Positions 1 to 5,876 of a DNA stretch of 10,101 nt are shown one piece after another (position 1 is the first letter of the stretch; every line of letters begins with the position of its first letter). A program made the translations under genes and the position numbers. The notes beneath the pieces were generated by a model, which saw only the letters and a program-made list of their open reading frames with translations, was not told the DNA's origin and did no database searches. Origin of the DNA: Chamaesiphon sp. (lineage in GTDB: Bacteria > Cyanobacteriota > Cyanobacteriia > Cyanobacteriales > Chamaesiphonaceae); the NCBI GenBank assembly GCA_020059425.1, contig JAGVCD010000419.1:1-10101 (forward strand), in the 5' to 3' direction.

Positions 1-363
1 CGCTAAAGTAGCCGTCCCAGTTGCCGCCGTTGCCCGAATCTCTCCCGTATGTAGGTTTGTACTATTAATCTCATACCGATCGCCCACTGCCAAGTTAAAG
101 CCTTCTCCATAAGCCCCCGTATCATTAATCCAAAAGTCGATCGCGTCGGGGCCACGATTTTGCAACATCGCGCCCCGCCGATTAGGGTTGACCGCCAAGA
201 CTAAAGTATCCGTAGTAATTGGGACGCTAATTTGACCGCCAGCAACGTAGTTAATCGGCGCTGCTACTTGCAAATAGTAAGGATCAGCCTCCGTTCCCAC
301 CCCCTTAGCCAAGGCCGCATACTTAACCTGACCATTCCCATCCCGAATTGAAATTGCTGCCAT
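1..363 (-). CDS. Tail-associated structural protein, partial (C-terminus outside window)
   Basis: Reading the minus strand from ATG at 363 gives 121 codons without a stop, so the gene leaves the window on the left. The start directly abuts the stop of the J-like gene (TAA then ATG, no gap), and a GGGAG ribosome site lies 8 nt upstream inside the J coding end, which fixes the start and implies translational coupling. The product begins MAAISIRDGNGQVKYAALAK. It is rich in Gly, Thr and Val with short beta-prone stretches. Its middle (VNPNRRGAMLQNRG, then GEGFNLAVGDRYEI and GEIRATAATGTATL) resembles a small beta-sandwich module common in phage virion and tail proteins: an asparagine/arginine-flanked QN.G turn, a GxxLxxGxxxE segment and a C-terminal G.I.A....GTA.L strand. 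Its position after J suggests a tail-tip, fibre or decoration component. The exact role is not recognisable, and the family likeness is from memory. Confidence 0.72.
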   Translation of the reverse strand, partial: MAAISIRDGNGQVKYAALAKGVGTEADPYYLQVAAPINYVAGGQISVPITTDTLVLAVNPNRRGAMLQNRGPDAIDFWINDTGAYGEGFNLAVGDRYEINSTNLHTGEIRATAATGTATLA

Positions 364-2646
364 TTACACTACTCCCGCGCCCAAGAAAATCACGCTATTC
401 ACCATACTCCATTGCATAGAAGCATTAATCACCAGTCCCACCGCTACCGGGTCAGTAGTCGAAATATCTAAGCTCGATCGCCCCAGGTTGTCGATCGCCA
501 CCACCTTCACCCAATAATAACCAGCTGGCAAGTTATCAATTTCCAAGCCCCGATCGCTAGTGCCTAGACTGGTAAAACCGCTGCTGGCCACACTTCGGTA
601 GCTGACTAAATAAGATTGAGTATAAGGATCAGGACTACCGCTAGCAAGCAAAGGATAGTCCCAGTTCAAAGACAACCTGTCGCTAATGCCCGTAGCCGAA
701 ACCGTGCTAGGAATCGAAATCACTGATATGGTCAGGTTTCTAGGCTTATTAGGTTGGGTCGGTTGAGTAATCACTGGTGGCACAGTTAAGGTTAAACCCG
801 CTGCTATTTGCGCCCATTTAGTTGACTCATAACGCACCAGGGTTATTTCCCATTCTTTCGATTCAGTCGGTAAAACAGCCAGGATTTGATACTGTGGTGG
901 GTCAGGATTAGTTTGAGATTGAATTACCCAAGTCGATTCCCTTGCTGGAGCTAGAGAAGCTGAGTTAACCAAGTCAACAACAGTTACAGATAGACCACTA
1001 GTCGGTTGCAAAATCCGGCTTTCAGATGTGCCATCAGGCACCATGTATCGAATTACCCATGATTGATTAACAGACAAGGTGACAGGCTGATCAAGGGTAA
1101 AAGTGCTGCTAGTTGCTGCAACCAATCGCCCAATCAAAAAAGCTTGCTTATTACGATCGACTACTTCTACCACCTCCCCTGGCTTCAACCGCGCCGCCAT
1201 AATGTTGGTCTTCACTACCAAGGTGTCTGCTTGCAGTCGGCTAGTCAGCAGATACCACAACCCAAACCGCCGAGCTTGCGATCTACGAGTGCAGCCGATC
1301 GCCTCGATCCTTACTTCCCGGTTGCCATACAAGGTCATTCCCACCGGGTCTTCTACTACTTCTAAGTCCGGGTCTCCCAACAAGTCCGGGTTGCGCCACC
1401 CAATTAAAGCCACCGTGTAACGGTTCCGCAGGGCGCTGTTCTGATAGTTAAACTTGCTGTTTTCATTCGATAGAATCGTGACTGGGGTCAATGGTCGATC
1501 AGTAGCTAAGCTCAACCCACCGCCCAAGGCAAAGAAAATACCGCCAAACACTCCAGCCAGTTGAGCAATCAGGTCATAAGCTCTGACTTTCTGTTCTAAG
1601 ACTACGTTTAGCAAAAATCTGGCTTCCAAGCCACCCAAACCATTTGATACCAGTTCATTGCACCACTGCGAAGCCGTGTAATAATCCCACTTAGTACGAG
1701 TCAAGACGATCGCCGGAATATCAGCACCATAACGGGTGTTTAGCAGCAAATCATATAAGCACCAAGCCGGGTCAGCACACCAGATAGGGGTGGTAAAATC
1801 ACCATTCCAAGCCCCGGAGTAAACTAAACTGCCATCCGCCTGAACGATCGCATTAGTTGGAATCCTAATTTGCTGAGAGTCAATTAGGTAACGCCTTTCT
1901 TTCACCGAGCCTTGCAAAACTTTGGAGTTAATCTCCATCGCCACCAGCGCCGTGTTGGGGTAGTTGTATTTGTCGTACTGCAATTCGGTATAGGCTTTCC
2001 ACACCAACGAGTTGCTGAGTTTATCACTGGTGCTGTCGGCAGTTACTCGCTCTACCCGCAGCTGAATTAGTGAATACACGGCAGGTATTAATACGGTGCG
2101 CTGGACTTCAAAGCCCCCGGCGCTTTTCTCACTTAGGGTTACTTCGTGTTGCAGTACAAACAGACCACTATTGACTTTCAAATAAATCTTAAATTTCAGC
2201 CCTGTACCGTTAGTGTTGCCCTCATCATCAGTAGCAGTTAGACGGGGAATAGCCAAGGTCAGGGCGATCGCATCCAAGTCCGGGGTAGTAATTCCGACTG
2301 TCACCGGCCCCGTAGAAATCCGTATTTCTTGCCCAACCGGAAATTCCGACTGTACTGCATCAAAACCTGGTATCGCCCCCTGAGTATTGGTACCAGGCAC
2401 CGCCGCAAAGCTAAATAGCCCTGGTACCGAATTAGCATTGCCACCCACCGTATAACTAGCACTGCCCTGTGCCTGAAAGTTATAACTGTTGTCGCTATTT
2501 TGAATCGGAGTCCGGTTTAAGTAAATAGACTTAGCCCCGGCTACCAAACCCTGAATAGTGCCTTCGCACAAAGCATCAATCAGCTTTACTGAAGAATCAG
2601 TCAGGATGGTATCCCGCTGTTCGCTATTGCCGCCGCCTTTACCCAT
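364..2646 (-). CDS. Tail tip / host-specificity protein J (lambda J-like)
   Basis: The 760-aa product matches the lambda tail-tip protein J in order and wording. The N-terminal MGKGGG and the KLIDALCEGTIQGLVAGAKSIYLNRTPI block (residues 21-48) correspond to lambda VIDAISEGPIEGPVDGLKSVLLNSTPV. YPNTALVAMEI (229-239), WCLYDLLLNTRYG (296-308) and the IEAIGCTRRSQARRFGLW block (447-464) also have clear lambda counterparts. A fibronectin-III-like domain lies at about 633-735, with WDYP, YLVSYR and AGYYWVKVVAID strands. In lambda, J forms the tip below the tail tube and contacts the receptor. Lambda J is 1132 aa, and this protein stops just after its first FnIII-like domain, so the lambda C-terminal receptor-binding part is absent. 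That job may have moved to the next gene, whose ATG abuts this stop. AGGA lies 10 nt before the ATG. A palindromic hairpin just upstream separates it from the scaffold-like gene. Confidence 0.92.
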   Translation of the reverse strand: MGKGGGNSEQRDTILTDSSVKLIDALCEGTIQGLVAGAKSIYLNRTPIQNSDNSYNFQAQGSASYTVGGNANSVPGLFSFAAVPGTNTQGAIPGFDAVQSEFPVGQEIRISTGPVTVGITTPDLDAIALTLAIPRLTATDDEGNTNGTGLKFKIYLKVNSGLFVLQHEVTLSEKSAGGFEVQRTVLIPAVYSLIQLRVERVTADSTSDKLSNSLVWKAYTELQYDKYNYPNTALVAMEINSKVLQGSVKERRYLIDSQQIRIPTNAIVQADGSLVYSGAWNGDFTTPIWCADPAWCLYDLLLNTRYGADIPAIVLTRTKWDYYTASQWCNELVSNGLGGLEARFLLNVVLEQKVRAYDLIAQLAGVFGGIFFALGGGLSLATDRPLTPVTILSNENSKFNYQNSALRNRYTVALIGWRNPDLLGDPDLEVVEDPVGMTLYGNREVRIEAIGCTRRSQARRFGLWYLLTSRLQADTLVVKTNIMAARLKPGEVVEVVDRNKQAFLIGRLVAATSSTFTLDQPVTLSVNQSWVIRYMVPDGTSESRILQPTSGLSVTVVDLVNSASLAPARESTWVIQSQTNPDPPQYQILAVLPTESKEWEITLVRYESTKWAQIAAGLTLTVPPVITQPTQPNKPRNLTISVISIPSTVSATGISDRLSLNWDYPLLASGSPDPYTQSYLVSYRSVASSGFTSLGTSDRGLEIDNLPAGYYWVKVVAIDNLGRSSLDISTTDPVAVGLVINASMQWSMVNSVIFLGAGVV

Positions 2647-2666
2647 AGTTCATTTGTCCTAAAAAT

Positions 2667-2684
2667 AATCCACGCGCGTGGATT
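2667..2684 (-). terminator. Perfect 18-bp palindrome, hairpin plus T-run (copy 1)
   Basis: AATCCACGCGCGTGGATT is its own reverse complement and can fold as a 7-bp stem with a GCGC loop. On the minus strand it is followed by ATTTTT, the form of a factor-independent terminator, and lies between the scaffold-like gene and J, about 7 nt before the J ribosome site. It could terminate, attenuate or end-process the minus-strand message. On the plus strand it is followed by TTAGCG, so it is weaker there. An almost identical copy lies at 8998-9017. The structure is certain; the function is inferred. Confidence 0.6.
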
Positions 2685-2695
2685 TTAGCGCTACC

Positions 2696-3505
2696 TTACC
2701 CATCTACAATAATTGCTTCACCACGGGCGATCGCACTCATATCCGCTTTCCCAGCCCTGGCTTGAGCTTTAGTATAGACAGTCAGTTGTTTACCGTCAGC
2801 CCGTACCATATTAGTCGGTGAACCATTCCCAGAAGCAGTATTTTCTGCTCGAAATAAGTTGCCAAGAGAACCGCGTTTTAGTTCAAACATCTTTTCGCCT
2901 AAAGATTTCGGCTTGCCATCAGCATTTTTTTCTTCCCGCCCCACACTGTCCATCAAAATTACCCGGCCATTATCTAGCTTAATCCGGTGGCCAAGGTAAT
3001 TGGCTAATAGTTCCAGTGGGTTAATCTGCTCCGCCCCTTCGATCGGACTAATATCTTCAATCCCGCCAGCTGAGCGAAAAGCTTTACCCAGTTGGTCTTT
3101 AATCAGCAAAGAATTATAGTTGGTTTCTAAAGTGCCAATTTGTTGCTTATAACCGCTCACCTCTTCCTCTACCCGAGCTTTCAAGGCTCCCCATTGCTGG
3201 GTTTGCAACAGCGCTTCTTCTTCGATCTTGCGCTGGTTTTCTAGCATTTGCTGATACTTATCTGGGTCGATCGACTGTACCCGTTCTAGTTGAGTTTGCA
3301 GCTCAACCTGTCTATTTCTAGCTTCTTCTAGGGCTTTATCCGCCGCCGTTGCGCGGTCTCTTTCTTTATTCAAAGCAGAGAGTAGATTAGCCGGATCTTG
3401 ATTGGTTGTAGTATTTCCACCAGTAGCTTTTTCACTGGTTCCACCAGCACCAGTGCCACCATCTTCATTAGCTGGTGCTTGAAGCACATTCTTTGGAGTC
3501 CACAT
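2696..3505 (-). CDS. Putative head scaffolding protein (coiled coil)
   Basis: The 269-aa product has the build of phage scaffold proteins. It has a disordered Gly/Thr/Asn-rich N-terminus (residues 11-40), a long charged helix predicted as coiled coil (about 43-130, rich in E, K, Q and R), a middle segment with hydrophobic patches (135-185), and a basic C-terminal helix. The last part ends in KADMSAIARGEAIIVDG, similar in style to the short C-terminal tails of many phage scaffold-type proteins. Such proteins organise capsid subunits on the portal during prohead assembly. The ATG at 3505 gives the only sensible start, although no strong ribosome site is visible (AAATAAAGTAAAAAT precedes it). 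It is divergent from the portal gene, with 20 bp between the two start codons, and the next gene downstream is J. That is an odd place for a scaffold gene and no capsid gene is near, so another internal virion or tail-related role remains possible. No catalytic motif is seen. Confidence 0.55.
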   Translation of the reverse strand: MWTPKNVLQAPANEDGGTGAGGTSEKATGGNTTTNQDPANLLSALNKERDRATAADKALEEARNRQVELQTQLERVQSIDPDKYQQMLENQRKIEEEALLQTQQWGALKARVEEEVSGYKQQIGTLETNYNSLLIKDQLGKAFRSAGGIEDISPIEGAEQINPLELLANYLGHRIKLDNGRVILMDSVGREEKNADGKPKSLGEKMFELKRGSLGNLFRAENTASGNGSPTNMVRADGKQLTVYTKAQARAGKADMSAIARGEAIIVDG

Positions 3506-3525
3506 ATTTTTACTTTATTTGCTGC

Positions 3526-4983
3526 ATGACAATACCAATTGATGATCCTAGCTTGCCTAGCTACCATTCGCCTGTGTATCAAGCAGTAGTTGATGACTGG
3601 AATTTTGTTAGTGATATGTACCAAGGCCGTCGCGCTTGGATAAAAACCAATGGTGAAATCATTGGGGATAAATCTAGTACCTATCTGCCGATCGAACCCA
3701 GTGAAGAAAACGAATCTTATAGCAACCGCTTACAACGCAGTTCCTACGAGCGCCGCTATGGAAACGCCATTGATGCTTTTGCCGGAATCTTGTCCCGGTT
3801 TTCAGTGACGGGCAATTTACCCAAGGGTTTAGCAGATTACATAGATAACGATATCGATCGCCTCGGTAATGGGTTATCTAAGTTTCTAATTCAAGCCGAT
3901 ATCGCTGCTCTGCGCGATGGCATTTGCTATATTCTGGTCGATTTCCCCCAACGGCCAGTTAGTAACAGTGGCCGAGAAATGACTTATTTAGAAGAAAAGG
4001 AATTAAACCTACGGCCTTTTCTGACTCTTTACGATGCCAAGCAAATAATTAATTTACAAGCCGAGAGTGCTACTGGGCAAAAAATTGAGTTAGTTAGTAT
4101 TCGAGAGTTAACCTGGAAGCGTAATGGACGCTTTGGGGCGGAGTTAGTAGAAAGATACCGGGTCTTGTTTCCCGGTGGCGGGGAGCTGTACAAAGTTGTA
4201 ATGGTGGGTAAAAAAGAGACCTTACAGCTCGAAACCAGTTGGAAATCTACTACCAGTCAAATTACCTTAGTGCCTTATTCGATCGGCATTGGTAGTGAAG
4301 GAATTTTTGGGGTACAACCACCTTTACTAGACCTGGCTTTGCTTAACCTCAAGCACTACCAAAAGAATTCTGAAAAAGATGAAATTATGCATAAGTGCAA
4401 TATTCCAATCTTGCGATTAAATCGGACAGCTGGCCTACCCAAAACAACTAATGCCAGTACTGCCAAGAAAGAAGAACCGAAGATTGCGATCGGACCAAAT
4501 ACTATTTTGTGGAATGTGGACGCTCAATATATTGAACCTAGCGGTACAGCGCTATCTTTAACCATGAAAGACCTGCGCGAACTAGAAGCAGCCATGACCC
4601 AAAAAACTCTAGACTTTCTCACCTTGGGTGATGTCAGCCGCACAGCTACTGAGATTGTGCATTCTGCTGCCCCTTTGTCGGCTTCGCTAGCTGGCATGAT
4701 TGTCGCCAAAGAGACGGCAGTACGGACTATTTTTGATTACTGGCAAATCTTTGCTGGTGGGAATGGTCATACTGCGGCGATCCAAATTGATGAAGGTGCC
4801 ATTAGGTCAACCATTAATTCTGCCAATATCGATCGTTTAATGGCGCTGCGCCAAAACCAAGATATTAGCCAAAAGACTTTCTTAAAGCTGATTCAAGAGG
4901 CGCGGGTACTGCCAATTTCATTAGATATTGACCAGGAAATCACCATGATTAACGCTGAAAGAGTTAGAGGCGGGGCAGTCTAA
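3526..4983 (+). CDS. Phage portal protein (DUF4055-like)
   Basis: The 485-aa product carries the signature layout of the DUF4055 portal-like family. It has YLP (53-55), then a Y...RL block (SYSNRLQRSSYERRYGNA, 64-81) with a following AGILSRF, the DRLGNGLSKF segment (111-120), and DGICYILVDFP (131-141), where the family has a glycine-rich strand ending in VDxP. The middle region contains LVPYSIGIG and the PPLLDLALLNLKHYQ helix typical of portal stem and crown regions. The portal is the dodecameric ring through which the terminase loads DNA. An upstream in-frame ATG at 3475 would add 17 residues (LEAHSLESTYFYFICC) overlapping the divergent scaffold-like gene; MTIPIDDPSLPSY at 3526 looks like the true N-terminus. 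The ribosome site is weak. The TAA stop overlaps the stop of the convergent gene at 4980 by a few bases. Terminase lies two plus-strand genes downstream, the reverse of the usual order. Confidence 0.85.
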   Translation: MTIPIDDPSLPSYHSPVYQAVVDDWNFVSDMYQGRRAWIKTNGEIIGDKSSTYLPIEPSEENESYSNRLQRSSYERRYGNAIDAFAGILSRFSVTGNLPKGLADYIDNDIDRLGNGLSKFLIQADIAALRDGICYILVDFPQRPVSNSGREMTYLEEKELNLRPFLTLYDAKQIINLQAESATGQKIELVSIRELTWKRNGRFGAELVERYRVLFPGGGELYKVVMVGKKETLQLETSWKSTTSQITLVPYSIGIGSEGIFGVQPPLLDLALLNLKHYQKNSEKDEIMHKCNIPILRLNRTAGLPKTTNASTAKKEEPKIAIGPNTILWNVDAQYIEPSGTALSLTMKDLRELEAAMTQKTLDFLTLGDVSRTATEIVHSAAPLSASLAGMIVAKETAVRTIFDYWQIFAGGNGHTAAIQIDEGAIRSTINSANIDRLMALRQNQDISQKTFLKLIQEARVLPISLDIDQEITMINAERVRGGAV

Positions 4984-5366
4984 TAAAATTTGGCAAGTCT
5001 GCCAATGAAGCCGATGGAGCTGGTCAAAATCAAGAAAACCAGTGACCAGAATCTAAGGTCTTGGGCTTTCTGATTCGATTTGATATCAGTAAGCTCAGTC
5101 TGAATACCTTTGATTTCAGCATTAACTGTGTTAATTTTGCCCTCTAGATTAGCTTCGACACCATCAATTTTGCCCTCTAGTTTAGCTTCGACACCATCAA
5201 TTTTGCCCTCTAGTTTAGCTTCAACATTGTCGATTTTGCCCTCTAGTTTGGCAAACCCTACTTCCATCTTTTTATCTAGCTCGGCTATCTGCTTCTGAGT
5301 AGCCAGCTGGCCAGCAGTAATGAGGTCTTTAAGCTGTTGTAAGTCAGTATCAGTAATAGTAGACAT
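4980..5366 (-). CDS. Repeat-built coiled-coil protein with C-terminal membrane helix
   Basis: The 128-aa product is almost entirely helical. Residues about 37-80 contain an 11-residue repeat of the form KLEGKIDGVEA, in four copies, the first and last diverged. The 11-residue period suggests a hendecad, slightly right-handed coiled coil. Residues about 106-121 (FWSLVFLILTSSIGFIG) form one membrane helix, followed by a short basic tail (RLAKFY). There is no signal peptide, so the coil would lie on the cytoplasmic side if the helix is a tail anchor. The architecture recalls XhlA-type phage lysis accessory proteins and other small coiled-coil membrane proteins, but no sequence signature decides it. 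The gene lies antisense between portal and the next plus-strand gene, and its stop overlaps the portal stop. It looks like a separately transcribed insertion, although no convincing promoter is seen. The ribosome site is weak. Confidence 0.75.
   Translation of the reverse strand: MSTITDTDLQQLKDLITAGQLATQKQIAELDKKMEVGFAKLEGKIDNVEAKLEGKIDGVEAKLEGKIDGVEANLEGKINTVNAEIKGIQTELTDIKSNQKAQDLRFWSLVFLILTSSIGFIGRLAKFY
5131..5259. repeat. 33-bp tandem repeat, about 3.9 copies
   Basis: The units start at 5131, 5164, 5197 and 5230, each with a TTTTGCCCTCTAG core. Units 2 and 3 are nearly identical, unit 1 differs at a few bases, and unit 4 diverges at its end. The period is a multiple of three and encodes the 11-residue coiled-coil repeat of the minus-strand gene, so copy number can change without breaking the frame. 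Confidence 0.9.
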
Positions 5367-5402
5367 GTTAATTTAGAGATAGATAGATATTGAGTATTAC
5401 TT

Positions 5403-5431
5403 GCAGCCCTGGCCTCACACGCCGGGGCTGC
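5403..5431. promoter_or_regulatory. GC-rich hairpin between divergent genes
   Basis: GCAGCCCTGGC (5403-5413) pairs with GCCGGGGCTGC (5421-5431) around the 7-nt loop CTCACAC, giving an 11-bp stem with one T-G wobble. It lies between the minus-strand coiled-coil gene (start 5366) and the plus-strand gene starting at 5490. On the plus strand it is followed by TTCTATGTT, a poor T-tract, so it could be a weak terminator, an mRNA stabiliser or a 5' leader structure. The flanking DNA holds a short (AGAT)3 run (5377-5388) and no clear promoter. Confidence 0.5.
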
Positions 5432-5489
5432 TTCTATGTTAACGGCTAATATAGTCCAACGTGCCTTCAATCCAATAGTAATTAAAAGT

Positions 5490-5876
5490 ATGTTTACAAC
5501 AGACGACATTTGGCGCATCATTGGATTCTTGGGGTTAGCAACGGATACAGTTCAGGTCACAGCCTTGCAAGTTAGGCTAGCTGAGATTGAAGCTGTATCT
5601 GTATTTCTGGCTACCCAAATTCAAAACGATTTAAGGCTACTCCAAGAATTAGATACTTCCTTGCAAAAGTATCTTGGTGTTACCAGAGCCGACATTATCG
5701 AATTTGACGCTAAACAGCGCGGGATGGGGCTAATTACCAGGTCTATCCAAATCATTCGGCGGCTAGCTAAAGTTTTAGGTATTGAGCCAGATTTAAGCGG
5801 CTTGCAAGAAATGTATGCCAGTATTGCTGGAAATGAGAATGATCAACCTTTGACTATCGGTAAGGTAAGAGCTTGA
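5490..5876 (+). CDS. Unknown phage protein between portal and terminase (possible head-tail connector)
   Basis: I do not recognise this protein with certainty. From ATG at 5490 it is 128 aa, mainly helical, starting MFTTDDIWRIIGFLGL. It continues with an amphipathic helix rich in L, E and Q (about 22-60) and a basic helix ITRSIQIIRRLAKVLGI (about 82-98). No zinc, nucleotide or helix-turn-helix motif is evident. An in-frame ATG at 5436 would add 18 residues, but that segment directly follows a strong hairpin and does not look like part of the fold, so 5490 is preferred. Neither start has a good ribosome site. The gene lies between portal and large terminase and its TGA overlaps the terminase TTG start, so it is co-translated with packaging genes. 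A head-completion, connector or small packaging role is plausible from context only. A small terminase is possible, but no DNA-binding motif supports it. Confidence 0.7.
   Translation: MFTTDDIWRIIGFLGLATDTVQVTALQVRLAEIEAVSVFLATQIQNDLRLLQELDTSLQKYLGVTRADIIEFDAKQRGMGLITRSIQIIRRLAKVLGIEPDLSGLQEMYASIAGNENDQPLTIGKVRA

Noticed and set aside
1063..1420. Two overlapping plus-strand open frames of about 100 codons
   Set aside because: They lie fully antisense to the J gene, whose lambda J similarity is clear on both sides; the products are low-complexity with no phage-like features or ribosome sites.
3475..3525. N-terminal extension of the portal gene from ATG 3475
   Set aside because: It would overlap the divergent gene's first codons and adds an unlikely aromatic/cysteine stretch; ATG 3526 gives a normal N-terminus.
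3370..3624. Minus-strand 84-codon frame across the scaffold/portal junction
   Set aside because: It overlaps the scaffold-like gene in another frame and the portal start antisense; its composition is unlike a real protein.
4524..4709. Minus-strand 61-codon frame
   Set aside because: Antisense shadow inside the conserved portal gene.
5131..5259. Possible CRISPR array
   Set aside because: The units are directly tandem with no unique spacers, and they encode a protein repeat.
5110..5298. Plus-strand frame with SILPSSLAST repeats
   Set aside because: It is the antisense reading of the 33-bp repeat; the minus-strand reading gives a sensible coiled coil with a membrane helix.
5285..5521. Minus-strand 78-codon frame
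   Set aside because: Crosses the intergenic hairpin and overlaps two better-supported genes; no features.
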